From Streptomyces tirandamycinicus (GTDB lineage: Bacteria > Actinomycetota > Actinomycetes > Streptomycetales > Streptomycetaceae): a stretch of DNA of 64,000 nucleotides. A program made the position numbers and the translations under genes. Positions within the stretch are counted from its first letter, which is position 1; the number at the start of each line of letters is the position of its first letter. The notes below the pieces were generated by a model that did no database searches, was not told where the DNA came from, and saw only the letters and a list, made by a program, of their open reading frames with translations. This document shows positions 48,607 to 57,148 of this stretch, piece after piece. The DNA lies in assembly GCF_003097515.1 (NCBI RefSeq), contig NZ_CP029188.1, forward strand, positions 1,116,001-1,180,000, written 5' to 3'.

Positions 48607-49191
48607 ATGAGGACATCGCTCGTACGCAGACCCGTGGTGATCGTCGGTCTGGTGGTGGTCGCGATCGTGGCCGTCGCCGGGCTGTACTGGTTCCAGCCCT
48701 GGAAGCTCTGGGTGGACGAGACCGTGCGGGAGGAGCTGCCCGCGGCCTCCCCGGCCGCCCCGGCTTCCCCGGCCGCCCCGGCCTCACCGGACGGATCGGA
48801 GGCCCCGGCCTCCCCGGCCGCGCCCGCCGGGCCGGAGGTGCTGGCCACGGGAACCTTCATCAGCCATGAGCACGCCACGACCGGCAGTGTGAAGATCCTC
48901 CGGCTCGCGGACGGCTCCCGCACCCTGCGGATCGAGGACCTGGACACCAGCAGCGGCCCCGACCTGCGTGTCTGGCTCACCGACGCGCCGGTGAAGGAGG
49001 GCAGGGACGGCTGGCACGTCTTCGACGACGGGGAGTACGTCAGCCTCGGCAAGCTGAAGGGCAACAAGGGCGACCAGAACTACGCGCTGCCCGCCGACGC
49101 CGATCTGAACCGGCTGACCAGCGTCAGCATCTGGTGCGACCGGTTCGACGTCTCCTTCGGTGCCGCCGAGCTCCGGAAGGCGGCCGCGTAG
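48607..49191 (+). CDS. DM13 domain membrane-anchored protein
   Basis: A 194-residue protein. One N-terminal membrane anchor (VVIVGLVVVAIVAVAGLYWF) and a Pro/Ala/Ser linker of repeats (SPAAPASPAAPASPD) precede an extracytoplasmic DM13 domain. That domain carries GTFISHEHATTGSVKILRLA, LRIEDLDTSSGPDLRVWLTD and VSIWCDRFDVSFGAAEL. The conserved cysteine suggests redox or cofactor binding, as proposed for DM13. ATG at 48607 after TGGAG. A GGAAC element at 48566-48570 resembles the -35 of ECF sigma factors, but the spacing is not convincing. Confidence 0.9.
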   Translation: MRTSLVRRPVVIVGLVVVAIVAVAGLYWFQPWKLWVDETVREELPAASPAAPASPAAPASPDGSEAPASPAAPAGPEVLATGTFISHEHATTGSVKILRLADGSRTLRIEDLDTSSGPDLRVWLTDAPVKEGRDGWHVFDDGEYVSLGKLKGNKGDQNYALPADADLNRLTSVSIWCDRFDVSFGAAELRKAAA

Positions 49192-49203
49192 CCTGAGAGC
49201 ACG

Positions 49204-50367
49204 ATGAACATCTTCACCACGTCATGGGGCGACCTCGGGCTGACCCGCTTCCCCGAGGACCCCCGTGACCGGCTCCGTGCCTGGGACGCCTCGGACGAGT
49301 ACCTGCTGCGCCATCTGGAGGGCGAGACGCTCGCCGGCACCGTGGCCGTCGTCGGGGACCGCTGGGGAGCGCTGGCCACCGCGCTCGCGGCGCACCGGCC
49401 CGTACAGATCAGCGACTCCTACCTCACCCAGCGGGCGACCCGCGCCAACCTCGCCCGCAACCGCACCGCCGCCGAGACCGAGGGCGTACGGCTGCTGTCG
49501 ACCCGGGACACCCCGCCGGACCGGATCGACGTCCTGCTGGTCCGCGTCCCCAAGAGCCTCGCCCTGCTGGAGGACCAGCTCCAGCGGCTCGCCCCCCGGC
49601 TGACCCGCGACACGCTCGTCGTCGGCACCGGCATGGTGACGGAGATCCACACCTCCACGCTGAGGCTCTTCGAGCGGATCGTCGGCCCCACCCGCACCTC
49701 ACTGGCGGTGAAGAAGGCCCGGCTCATCCACTGCACCCCCGATCCGGACCGCACCGGACCGACGGCCGCCGCCGCGGAGGAGACCTGGCCCCGCACCTAC
49801 ACGCTGCCGGACGGCATCGGCGCGATGTCGGGGCGCCCGGTGACCAACCACGCGGGCATCTTCTGCGCCGACCGCCTGGACATCGGCACCCGCTTCCTCC
49901 TGGAGCACCTCCCCGGCCGCCGGGGCCCCCTCCGCGTCGTGGACCTGGGCTGCGGCAACGGGGTGGTGGGTACGGCGATGGCGGTCGCCAACCCGGAGGC
50001 CGAGGTGGTCTTCACGGACGAGTCGTACCAGGCCGTCGCCTCGGCCGAGGCGACCTTCCGGGCCAACGCCGGCCCGTCGGCCAGGGCCGCCTTCGTGGTC
50101 GGCGACGCCCTGTCCGGTACGGAGCGCGAGTCCGTCGACCTCGTCCTGAACAACCCGCCCTTCCACACCCACCGCGCGCTGACCGACGGCACCGCGTGGC
50201 GCATGTTCACCGGCGCCCGCGGCGCCCTGCGCCCCGGCGGCGAACTGTGGGTGATCGGCAACCGGCACCTCGGCTACCACGTCAAGCTGCGCCGGATCTT
50301 CGGCGGCTGCGAAACCGTCGCGAGCAACCCGAAGTTCGTGGTCCTGCGCGCCGTCAAGCGCGGCTGA
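49204..50367 (+). CDS. rRNA guanine-N2 methyltransferase, RlmG/RsmC-like
   Basis: A 387-residue duplicated methyltransferase. The N-terminal half is a degenerate methyltransferase domain. The C-terminal half has the SAM motif VVDLGCGNG at 245-253 and the catalytic NNPPF at 316-320, which acts on an exocyclic amine of guanine in rRNA. The closing FGGCETVASNPKFVVLRA is also typical. It starts 12 bases after the DM13 gene, so the two may be co-transcribed. Confidence 0.92.
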   Translation: MNIFTTSWGDLGLTRFPEDPRDRLRAWDASDEYLLRHLEGETLAGTVAVVGDRWGALATALAAHRPVQISDSYLTQRATRANLARNRTAAETEGVRLLSTRDTPPDRIDVLLVRVPKSLALLEDQLQRLAPRLTRDTLVVGTGMVTEIHTSTLRLFERIVGPTRTSLAVKKARLIHCTPDPDRTGPTAAAAEETWPRTYTLPDGIGAMSGRPVTNHAGIFCADRLDIGTRFLLEHLPGRRGPLRVVDLGCGNGVVGTAMAVANPEAEVVFTDESYQAVASAEATFRANAGPSARAAFVVGDALSGTERESVDLVLNNPPFHTHRALTDGTAWRMFTGARGALRPGGELWVIGNRHLGYHVKLRRIFGGCETVASNPKFVVLRAVKRG

Positions 50368-50532
50368 CGAACGGGCGCCGCGGCCCGGGGGCCCGAGGGG
50401 CGGACGCGCGGGGGCCCGGCCGGGCCGGTCCGCGCGAGGCGGTCCGCCGGGCCGGGCCCCGGATCCCGAGCCGTGCTGCGGACGGGAACAGCGGTGTGGA
50501 GCAGTCGCTCGGGCCGGTGGCCCACGTGTGGA

Positions 50533-50943
50533 TCAGTGGTTGTTGACGCCGTTGCCGGAGAGCACCGGGACGTCCTCCAGGACGTGGGACAGCGGCTCGT
50601 CGCCCTTGGCCTGGGTCGAGTTCTCGGCGCACTGCTGGTCCTGCGGGTTCGCCAGCACGTTGACGTCCTGCAGGGCCACCGGGACGGGGAGCCCGACGAG
50701 CGAGGCGGCGTTGGCCTTGGCCGGCAGCCCCACGCACAGCTTGTTCAGCGAACCCTGAACGGCGCTGAGCTGCGGGCTCTGGGCGCCGTAGGTGGCCGAG
50801 TTGCCGTAGGTCTGCATGGCGTCGTTGCCGCTCAGCGACGTGGTGCCCGTGTCGTCGCCGATCGCCAGCGCCTGCGGGGCGGCGGTCAGCGAGACTCCGG
50901 CCACGGACGCGGTCACGGCGGCTGCTGCCCACAGCTTCTTCAT
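50533..50943 (-). CDS. Rodlin family protein (divergent copy)
   Basis: A 136-residue secreted protein that builds the rodlet layer on aerial hyphae and spores. The signal peptide [20 protein letters not shown] is cut near ALA-IG. The mature part follows rodlins: [39 protein letters not shown] and the C-terminal [20 protein letters not shown]. It lacks the GVGASQVFG stretch shared by the two other rodlins here and has PVPVALQDV in place of [11 protein letters not shown] at 50943 with AAGGGAA before. It is on the minus strand with about 165 bases to the methyltransferase gene. Confidence 0.93.
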   Translation of the reverse strand: MKKLWAAAAVTASVAGVSLTAAPQALAIGDDTGTTSLSGNDAMQTYGNSATYGAQSPQLSAVQGSLNKLCVGLPAKANAASLVGLPVPVALQDVNVLANPQDQQCAENSTQAKGDEPLSHVLEDVPVLSGNGVNNH

Positions 50944-51172
50944 GGTGGTTCCCTTCGGGAAGGTTCGCGGTGTACGGGGCGTCGGGATGCGCACTCCACC
51001 GGTGAGTGACGATGAGCCACGGTGCGGGTGGCGGTGAGTGGCGCAGTGATCAACCCCGGCCCCCGCGCCCCGGTTGCGGCCTGTAGCCCGATCAGCCGAG
51101 CGCGGAGGGCGCTGTTCGGGACGTTCGGTTCTTTCGCACCGGCGCGCCCGGGCGGTACGGGATATTGGGGGC

Positions 51173-51415
51173 ATGGCGGAGCACAAGGGCCGTTGGGAAC
51201 GGCAGGGGCTGATTCCGGCGAGCCGTAGGGAACCGGATGGCGTTCGGGAGCCGGCGGCCCGGGGCGGGCCGGCGGCCCGGCCGGTCGCGGACCGGTCGGT
51301 GGAGCCCATCTACGCCTCCCTCATGGCCAGTTGGTACGCCCAGGGGAGGACCGTCCCCGGTGTCCGGGACCGCGAGTGGTCGGACCTCGTCTCCTGGTCC
51401 TGGCCGCGCTGGTGA
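51173..51415 (+). CDS. Small conserved-looking hypothetical protein between rodlin genes
   Basis: An 80-residue frame reading against the two flanking rodlins. The N-terminal half is charged and loose. The C-terminal 35 residues have a compact Trp-rich motif ([20 protein letters not shown], then [17 protein letters not shown]), similar in style to short streptomycete proteins of unknown function. ATG at 51173 with GGGGGC before it, a weak ribosome site. Codon use (third-position GC) fits a gene. I cannot give a function. Confidence 0.6.
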   Translation: MAEHKGRWERQGLIPASRREPDGVREPAARGGPAARPVADRSVEPIYASLMASWYAQGRTVPGVRDREWSDLVSWSWPRW

Positions 51416-51564
51416 GCCGGTCCCGGGGCCCCGGCGCTCCCGCGGGCGGGCCGCACGCGGCCTGCGGGCGCCTGCGCGGGGCCGGTCCCGGGGCGCCGAA
51501 ACGAACGGGCCGGGCCCCCGCGGAGCGCCGCGGCGGGCCCGGCCCGGCCGGGTGGTGGGAACGG

Positions 51565-51975
51565 TCAGCCGTTGCCCTGACCGTTGGCCGAGAGCACCGG
51601 GATGTCGCTGAGGATGTGCGACAGCGCCTCGTCGCCCTTGGCCTGCGTCGAGTTCTCGGTGCACTGCTGGTTCTGCGGGCTCGACAGCACGTTGAGGTCC
51701 TGGACGCCGACCGGCACGAGACCGACGAGCGACCCCGCGTTCAGCTTGGCGGGCAGACCGACGCAGGGCTTGTTCAGCGAGCCCTGGACGAGCGCCATCT
51801 GCGGGCTCATGTTGCCGTGCGTGGCGGAGTTGCCGAAGACCTGCGAAGCGCCGACGCCGCTGGCCGACGTGGTGCCCGTGTCGTTGCCGACGGCCAGGGC
51901 CTGCGGCGCCGCCGCGGCCGAGACGCCGACGACGGACGCGGTGACGGCGACGGCCGCCATAGCCTTCTTGAGCAC
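51565..51975 (-). CDS. rdlB: Rodlin
   Basis: A 136-residue rodlin with signal peptide ([19 protein letters not shown], cut near ALA-VG). The mature part has [49 protein letters not shown] and [20 protein letters not shown], so both conserved cysteines are present. It is divergent from the next rodlin with 339 bases between them, as rdlA and rdlB are in S. coelicolor. The symbol is given by arrangement; which copy equals rdlA or rdlB is not certain. Confidence 0.93.
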   Translation of the reverse strand: MLKKAMAAVAVTASVVGVSAAAAPQALAVGNDTGTTSASGVGASQVFGNSATHGNMSPQMALVQGSLNKPCVGLPAKLNAGSLVGLVPVGVQDLNVLSSPQNQQCTENSTQAKGDEALSHILSDIPVLSANGQGNG

Positions 51976-52314
51976 GAGAGTCCCTTTCCTGGGGTGCGTG
52001 GTTCTGGGGTCTGGGGCTCCGGGGCCCGGGGTCTCTTACGCGGGGACCGAAGTGCCCGTCCCCCGGAGCCTCCTGACCAACTCGGAGCAGCGGAGTTGGT
52101 TCTTCCGCTTCACTCCAAAGGACGGTGCCGCCGGCGGCCCGCGTGGCACCCCGGGCCGGGCGCTTCAGCCGCCCGCCGACGGCCTTCCCGGGCGTGTCGC
52201 CACGGTCGCGAGCCGAGGGCTGTTCGGGTGACGTGCCGAAACCAAACGCCGGCCGGTCAGTTTGAGTCGGTGCGCAGACGAGCTGGAGTGTTCCTGCAGA
52301 AAGGCAAGCAAGTG
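51976..52314. other. Divergent promoter region between two rodlin genes
   Basis: 339 bases without a gene. They include GGGTCTGGGGCTCCGGGG-type runs near 52005-52035. On the plus strand CGAAAC (52237) is followed after 17 bases by GTTTGA (52260), loosely like a sigma-BldN promoter. The minus-strand promoter could not be placed. Confidence 0.5.
52237..52265 (+). promoter_or_regulatory. Possible sigma-BldN promoter of rodlin gene
   Basis: CGAAAC-N17-GTTTGA is similar to the CGTAAC-N16/17-CGTTGA pattern, recalled from memory, used by sigma BldN for rodlin and chaplin genes. It stands 50 bases before the rodlin ATG. Confidence 0.35.
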
Positions 52315-52725
52315 ATGATCAAGAAGGTTATGGCTGCGGCTGCGGTCACGGCCTCCGTAATCGGTGCCTCGGCCGCCGCCGCCCCCCAGGCCCTGGCCAT
52401 CGGCGACGACACCGGTACGACGTCCGCGAGCGGCGTCGGTGCCTCGCAGGTGTTCGGCAACTCGGCCACCTACGGCGCCCAGAGCCCGCAGCTCGCCCTC
52501 GTGCAGGGCTCGCTGAACAAGCCCTGCGTCGGCCTGCCGGCCAAGGCCAACGCCGGTTCGCTCGTCGGTCTCGTGCCGGTCGGTGTCCAGGACCTCAACG
52601 TGCTGTCGAGCCCGCAGGCCCAGCAGTGCGCCGAGAACTCGACCCAGGCCAAGGGCGACGAGGCGCTGTCGCACATCCTCAGCGACATCCCGCTGCTCTC
52701 GGGCAACGGCGAGGGCAACGGCTGA
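52315..52725 (+). CDS. rdlA: Rodlin
   Basis: A 136-residue rodlin, almost the same as the divergent copy at 51565: signal peptide [19 protein letters not shown] cut near ALA-IG, then [39 protein letters not shown] and [23 protein letters not shown] at 52315 directly after an in-frame GTG. Its product should be secreted and arranged with chaplin fibres into paired rodlets. A hairpin (52735-52756) follows. The chaplin gene next to it is on the same strand. Confidence 0.94.
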   Translation: MIKKVMAAAAVTASVIGASAAAAPQALAIGDDTGTTSASGVGASQVFGNSATYGAQSPQLALVQGSLNKPCVGLPAKANAGSLVGLVPVGVQDLNVLSSPQAQQCAENSTQAKGDEALSHILSDIPLLSGNGEGNG

Positions 52726-52734
52726 TCCGCCACT

Positions 52735-52756
52735 CCGGCCCCGTTCCCGGGGCCGG
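52735..52756 (+). terminator. Short hairpin after rodlin gene
   Basis: CCGGCCCC and GGGGCCGG form a GC stem with a six-base loop, ten bases downstream of the rodlin stop. Confidence 0.6.
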
Positions 52757-52906
52757 CGGGCATCCGGGTGAATTGCCCGGACTCCCGGGCACCAGAAGGG
52801 TTTCCTCGGTCGGTGCGGCTCGTTGGCAGGGCGTCGCGGAATTGCCCGTGCGTTTGCGCGGCACTCCACGGCACTCCTCGGACCGTCGATCAGAAGGACA
52901 TCCGAT

Positions 52907-53140
52907 ATGAAGTTCAGAAAGACCACGACGGTGCTGGCGGGACTGGTGATGGCCATGGGAATGGCCTCGCCGGCGTTCGCGGACTCCGGTGCGACCGGTA
53001 TCGCGTCCGGCTCGCCGGGGGTGCTTTCCGGGAACGTCATCCAGATTCCCGTGCATGTTCCGATGAATGCCTGCGGAAATTCCGTCAATCTCATTGCCGT
53101 GCTGAACCCTGCGTTCGGCAACCTCTGTGTGAACGACTGA
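52907..53140 (+). CDS. Short chaplin
   Basis: A 77-residue chaplin. The signal peptide TTTVLAGLVMAMGMASPAFA is cut at AFA-DS. The mature chaplin domain has [38 protein letters not shown] and a terminal CVND, with the two cysteines that form a disulfide. Secreted short chaplins assemble into amyloid fibres that make aerial hyphae hydrophobic. ATG at 52907 after AAGGAC. It is the first of three short chaplins in this locus. Confidence 0.95.
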   Translation: MKFRKTTTVLAGLVMAMGMASPAFADSGATGIASGSPGVLSGNVIQIPVHVPMNACGNSVNLIAVLNPAFGNLCVND

Positions 53141-53250
53141 CATTCAGTCCTCGCATACAGTCCTGAAGGGTCGTTTTCCGCCGGTCCGGGGCGTGCCCTG
53201 CGGCACCGCTCCGGATCGGCTCGCGAAGCGAAAGCGGGAAAAACAACAAC

Positions 53251-54105
53251 ATGCGACAGGTCATCAGCAAGGGAATCCTGACGGCCGCTGCGGCCACCGG
53301 CATTCTGTCCTTGACCAGTGTCTACGCCAGCGCCGACTCCCAGGCCGACGCCGAGGCCGCGAACTCGCCCGGCGTGCTGTCCGGCAACAACGTCCAGGCG
53401 CCCGTGCACGTGCCGGTCAACGTCTGCGGCAACTCGCTGAACGTCGTCGGGGTGCTCAACCCGGCGTTCGGCAACGCCTGCGCCAACGCCTCCGGCGACG
53501 GCGCGGCCGGATCCGGGGGCGCGTCCGCGGAGGGCTCCGCGGTCGGCTCCCCGGGCGTCGCCTCCGGCAACAACGTCCAGGTTCCGGTGGACGTCCCGGT
53601 CAACGCCTGCGGGAACACCATCGACGTCATCGGCGCGCTCAACCCGGCCGGCGGGAACGCCTGCGCCAACGGCACGGGCCAGACGCCGCTGACGCCGGAG
53701 ACGCCCGAGGTCCCGGTGACGCCCGAGGTCCCGGTGACGCCCGAGATCCCGGTGACTCCTGAGATCCCCGAGATCCCGCAGACGCCGGAGGTCCCCGAGA
53801 CACCGGAGGTCCCCGAGACACCGGAGGTCCCCGAGACGCCGGAGGTGCCGGAGGTGCCCGAGACCCCGGCCACCCCCGAGATCCCCGAGGTGCCCGAGGT
53901 GCCCGAGGTGCCCGAGGCTCCGGAGGTCCTGGTCCCGGTGGTGGACACCCCGGTCGACGACCGGGTCGTCGACTCCTCGACCACGGACCAGCTGGCCCAG
54001 ACCGGCGGCAACGCCGGCACGCTGGCGGCCGGTGCCGCCGCGGTCGGCCTGCTGGCCGGCGGCGCCCTGCTGTACCGCCGCGGGACGGCTGCCGCGCGTC
54101 GCTGA
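53251..54105 (+). CDS. Long chaplin, cell-wall anchored by sortase
   Basis: A 284-residue protein. Signal peptide (about 1-28, cut at ASA-DS). Two chaplin domains follow: [20 protein letters not shown] with [12 protein letters not shown], and [20 protein letters not shown] with [12 protein letters not shown]. The spacer is about 100 residues of Pro-Glu-Val/Thr repeats ([23 protein letters not shown]) coded by an 18-bp-type repeat. At the end are the sortase class E signal LAQTG, a membrane helix and the basic tail RRGTAAARR. It is covalently fixed to the wall and carries chaplin domains outward, like ChpA-C of S. coelicolor. Confidence 0.96.
   Translation: MRQVISKGILTAAAATGILSLTSVYASADSQADAEAANSPGVLSGNNVQAPVHVPVNVCGNSLNVVGVLNPAFGNACANASGDGAAGSGGASAEGSAVGSPGVASGNNVQVPVDVPVNACGNTIDVIGALNPAGGNACANGTGQTPLTPETPEVPVTPEVPVTPEIPVTPEIPEIPQTPEVPETPEVPETPEVPETPEVPEVPETPATPEIPEVPEVPEVPEAPEVLVPVVDTPVDDRVVDSSTTDQLAQTGGNAGTLAAGAAAVGLLAGGALLYRRGTAAARR
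53690..53930 (+). repeat. Coding repeat for the PEVP stalk of the long chaplin
   Basis: Tandem units of the type CCGGAGGTCCCCGAGACA encode Pro-Glu-Val-Pro-Glu-Thr. Several neighbouring units are identical, so copy number could change by recombination. Confidence 0.9.
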
Positions 54106-54129
54106 GTGACCGCGCTTCCCGTGTGACAC

Positions 54130-54168
54130 CCGGCCGGGAGAGTCCCCTCATCGGACTCTCCCGGCCGG
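54130..54168 (+). terminator. Terminator of the long chaplin gene
   Basis: CCGGCCGGGAGAGTCC and GGACTCTCCCGGCCGG form a perfect 16-bp stem with a CCTCATC loop, 25 bases after the stop codon. Confidence 0.88.
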
Positions 54169-54404
54169 GGACGTTACCGGCCGACGCCCTCTCCGGCCCA
54201 AGGCCTTTCCGGCCGCAGACCCCTCCGGGGCGCAGACCCCTCCGGGGCGGGACGTCCCCCGGTCGCGGTCGTTCCCCGGTCGCGGACGTCCCCGATCGCG
54301 GACGGGCCCCGGCCGGGACCTCCCCGGGCCGTGCCCGAACGACGCGGTGCCCGGTGCTCCCCGGACGTGCGGACGCACGCCGGGTGTGCCCCGGCCGTGC
54401 GTGC

Positions 54405-54448
54405 GTCCCCTGGACGCGGCCTCGTCGACGAGGCCGCGTCCAGGGGAC
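54405..54448 (-). terminator. Perfect 44-bp palindrome after the glycosyltransferase gene
   Basis: Two 22-base arms are exact complements with no loop, centred on GTCGAC at 54424-54429. It lies six bases from the stop codon of the minus-strand glycosyltransferase gene and most likely ends its transcript. Confidence 0.85.
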
Positions 54449-54453
54449 GGTCG

Positions 54454-55689
54454 TCAGCGTGCCGGCGGGCCGCCGACGGCGGCATGGGCGGCCGACACCT
54501 CGCGGTAGACGTCCGCGATCGCGGACGCGCTGTGCCGTACGTCGTGGGCGGCGAGGACGTGCTGGCGGCCCTGACGGCCGAGGGTCCCGCGCAGCGGCCC
54601 GTTGAGCAGGAGGTCTCCCACGGCCGTGGCCAGGGCGTGCGGATCCTGCACCGGCGCGGTGCAGAACAGGGCGTGCCCCGGGGGCAGACTCTCCCGCGTC
54701 CCCGCGGCATCCGTGACCACGACCGGCCGGCCGCAGGCCATCGCCTCCAGTGGTGTCAGGGCCATGCTCTCCCAGCGGGACGGGACGACGACCAGATCGG
54801 CGGCCCGGTACCAGGGCGCGGAATCCGGCTGGTCGCCCGCGAACCGGACGGACGCCGGAGCGGTCGCACGCAGGGCGTCGGCCCCCGGTCCGTCCCCGAC
54901 CAGCACGAGGCGGGCGTTCGGCACCCTGCGCAGGACCTGCTCCCACGCCGCGAGCAGCACGTCCTGCCCCTTCTGCCGGCAGAGCCGTCCCACGCACACC
55001 ACGAGCGGTGCGGACCCGGGCAGGTCGGCGACCAGCGGGGGGAGGTCCCGTCGAGCCTCCTCGGCCGGGGGCCGGAACCGCTCGGTGTCCACACCGTTGG
55101 GGACGACGGCCCACCGCGCCTCGATGCCGGCCGCCACGCCCTTGAGCCGCTCCGTCTCGCTGACGCAGACGACCCGGGCCGCCCAGCGAGCCCCGTACCG
55201 CTCCCAGCGGCGGGCCGGGCCGGCGAGGAGCCCGCCGGCCGCTTCGAAGGACCAGACGTGCGGCTGGACGACGGTGGGGAGGCGGCCGCGCAGGGCGAGC
55301 CGGGCGGCCAGCCCGGCCTTGGGCCCGTGCGCGTGCACCAGTCGCGGGCCCGCGGCCGCCACGATCCTGGCGAGCCGGCCCACCTCCCAGGCCAGCAGCG
55401 GTCCGGCCGTCTTCGCCGCCCGCCACCGGTGGACCCCGGCGCCGAGCGTGCGTACGGCCTCCGCGAGCATGCCGCCGCCGGGGCACGCCACCGCCACCGG
55501 GGTCCCTTCGCGGACCTGATGGGCCACCAGGTCCAGGACGACCCGGGCCATTCCGCCGTCGGTCTGCTGGACGACGTGGAGTACGGCCGCGCGGCCGGTC
55601 CCGGACGACGGGTGCGCGGCGGGGCCGCGTCCCGGGTCGGGGACTCCTCCGGCCGCAACGGCGGGTGGGAATTCCGGTGCGCGGGGCAT
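54454..55689 (-). CDS. Glycosyltransferase family 4 protein embedded in the chaplin locus
   Basis: A GT4-type glycosyltransferase of about 411 residues. The N-terminal domain has VLHVVQQTDGGMARVVLDLV and LVHAHGPKAGLAARLAL. The C-terminal donor domain has LVVCVGRLCRQKGQDVLL, LVVVPSRWESMALTPLEAMACGRPVV. The usual first Glu of the E-x7-E pair is seen in SRWESMALTPLEA. I chose the ATG at 55689; starts at 55752 or 55758 are possible, but all have weak ribosome sites. It probably glycosylates a lipid or wall polymer. A link with aerial-surface assembly is suggested only by position. Confidence 0.85.
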   Translation of the reverse strand: MPRAPEFPPAVAAGGVPDPGRGPAAHPSSGTGRAAVLHVVQQTDGGMARVVLDLVAHQVREGTPVAVACPGGGMLAEAVRTLGAGVHRWRAAKTAGPLLAWEVGRLARIVAAAGPRLVHAHGPKAGLAARLALRGRLPTVVQPHVWSFEAAGGLLAGPARRWERYGARWAARVVCVSETERLKGVAAGIEARWAVVPNGVDTERFRPPAEEARRDLPPLVADLPGSAPLVVCVGRLCRQKGQDVLLAAWEQVLRRVPNARLVLVGDGPGADALRATAPASVRFAGDQPDSAPWYRAADLVVVPSRWESMALTPLEAMACGRPVVVTDAAGTRESLPPGHALFCTAPVQDPHALATAVGDLLLNGPLRGTLGRQGRQHVLAAHDVRHSASAIADVYREVSAAHAAVGGPPAR

Positions 55690-55892
55690 CGGAAGGTGAA
55701 CCGGCTGCTGCCGGAACTCAGCATGCTGCGCGGATCGTCGATTCCGATTCATATCCAAGGCTATTCACATGAGCGGGCCGGTGGGGGGCAGCTTCGTGCG
55801 CTCTTTGCGGAGCCGGTGCGAGAGGTGACTCTAGCCTCATTTCATTCCGGTACCGGACCGCACTTTCCGTGTCCGGGCCGGGGGGCCGGGGT

Positions 55893-55906
55893 AAGGATTA
55901 ATCCTT
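55893..55906. promoter_or_regulatory. 14-bp perfect palindrome upstream of a chaplin gene
   Basis: AAGGATTAATCCTT stands out as AT-rich in the region between the glycosyltransferase and chaplin genes, 79 bases before the chaplin start. It is the size of a dimeric regulator site. No regulator can be named. Confidence 0.5.
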
Positions 55907-55984
55907 TTGGCTTTGCTCCGTGTCCGGACTTCGGGTGCCCTCGTTGTTGCTTGCGCCGCATCGGTAACCCCCCGGAAGGAAAAA

Positions 55985-56227
55985 ATGATGAAGCGAATCG
56001 CGAAGTCGGCGGTGTTTGCGGGCACGGGCGTCGCCCTGATCATGGGCGGAGCGGGCGCGGCCGTCGCGGACAGCGGAGCTGCCGGTGCCGCCGACGGCTC
56101 GCCCGGCGTCGCGTCCGGCAACGTGGCCCAGGCGCCGATCCACATCCCGGCAAGCGCCTGCGGCAACACCGTCGACGTCGTCGGTCTGCTGAACCCGGCC
56201 TTCGGCAACGTCTGCGCCAACGACTGA
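55985..56227 (+). CDS. Short chaplin
   Basis: An 80-residue chaplin with signal peptide (SAVFAGTGVALIMGGAGAAV, cut near VA-DS). Mature domain: [36 protein letters not shown] and CAND end, with both cysteines. The start is MMK with GGAAGG nine bases upstream. It is followed at 167 bases by another short chaplin. The mature domain is very close to the next copy, so the two probably arose by duplication. Confidence 0.95.
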   Translation: MMKRIAKSAVFAGTGVALIMGGAGAAVADSGAAGAADGSPGVASGNVAQAPIHIPASACGNTVDVVGLLNPAFGNVCAND

Positions 56228-56304
56228 CCTGCCCGGACGTCCGGCGGCGCACGCCGCCGGACGCCCGCACCCCGTGCGCCGACCGGTTGTCACTCCTTCG
56301 GCCG

Positions 56305-56333
56305 CACAACCCGGCAGACCTCGCTGCCGTTGA
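56305..56333 (+). promoter_or_regulatory. Possible sigma-BldN promoter of chaplin gene
   Basis: CACAAC-N17-CGTTGA resembles the sigma-BldN consensus CGTAAC-N16/17-CGTTGA (recalled). The -10 part is exact. It lies 61 bases before the chaplin ATG. Confidence 0.42.
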
Positions 56334-56393
56334 ACCATCGGACCGGGCAGTCACGCACGGCCACCGAACATCTTGACCAAGGAGTGCTTCTCC

Positions 56394-56633
56394 ATGTCGC
56401 GTACCGCGAAGGCATTCGTCCTGTCCACCCTCGCCGCCGCCGCTGTTGCGGGCTCCACCGGCATCGCCGCCGCCGACAGCGGCGCGGAGGCCGCAGCGGC
56501 GAGCTCGCCGGGCGTGCTCTCCGGCAACGTGGTCCAGGCGCCGGCCCACATTCCGGTCAACGCCTGCGGCAACACCGTCGACGTCGTCGGTCTGCTGAAC
56601 CCGTCCTTCGGCAACGCCTGCGTCAACGACTGA
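56394..56633 (+). CDS. Short chaplin
   Basis: A 79-residue chaplin. Signal peptide AFVLSTLAAAAVAGSTGIAA is cut at AAA-DS. The mature domain has [37 protein letters not shown] and a CVND end, with two cysteines. ATG at 56394 follows AAGGAG. Transcription probably starts from a sigma-BldN-like promoter 60 bases upstream and ends at the hairpin at 56651. Confidence 0.95.
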   Translation: MSRTAKAFVLSTLAAAAVAGSTGIAAADSGAEAAAASSPGVLSGNVVQAPAHIPVNACGNTVDVVGLLNPSFGNACVND

Positions 56634-57148
56634 TCGCCCGCACGGGCGTCTCGGGCCGTCCTTCCCGCCGCGGCAGGGAGGACGGCCCTTTCGTGCGGCT
56701 GCACGCCGTGCCCGTTCGTACGGCCTTCGCACCGTCCTCGTCCGGCCCGCGTCCGGCCTCCGGCGTCTGTACGGCCTTTCGCGCGGCCCTTTCGCGCCGC
56801 TCCCGCGTACCGCGCTTTCGTGCCGCGCCCCTGCCGGCCCGGTGCGCCGAATCTCCTCGGGGGTCCGTTTCGGGTCCGTGCCGAGCCGCCCGCGGGGTGT
56901 CCCCCGGACCTCCGAGAGCGACCCGACAGGGGAATCCGAACGGGAGCTTCATTCGGGTGGGGCGGCAGGAATCCCCGGCTTTCCGAGTTTCCGGCCGGGT
57001 GACGGATCGTTACAGAACACGTAGCAGCGCAGAACAGCAGGACAGGGCGTGCCGCACAGCACGAGCGGGCACGCCGGGCATCCGCAAGGTCTTTGAGGAT
57101 TCCGTCACTTGTGCACGCGACACGCGTCGCCGAAGGAGAGATTCACTG
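56634..57148. other. Intergenic region downstream of chaplins
   Basis: 515 bases. A terminator is at 56651-56693. The middle is GC-rich without a supported gene. The last 150 bases (57000-57148) are AT-richer and should contain the promoter of the small secreted protein gene. Confidence 0.5.
56651..56693 (+). terminator. Terminator of chaplin gene
   Basis: GGGCCGTCCTTCCCGCCG pairs with CAGGGAGGACGGCCC and is followed by TTTCGT, a stem with a short T tract. Confidence 0.85.

Larger units (their letters stand above)
54106..54453. other. Intergenic region with two terminators and short repeats
   Basis: 348 bases between the convergent long chaplin and glycosyltransferase genes. The space between the two hairpins holds repeats such as GCAGACCCCTCCGGGGC (twice near 54222-54248) and CGGTCGCGGACGTCCCCGA-like units. 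No gene is supported. Confidence 0.55.
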
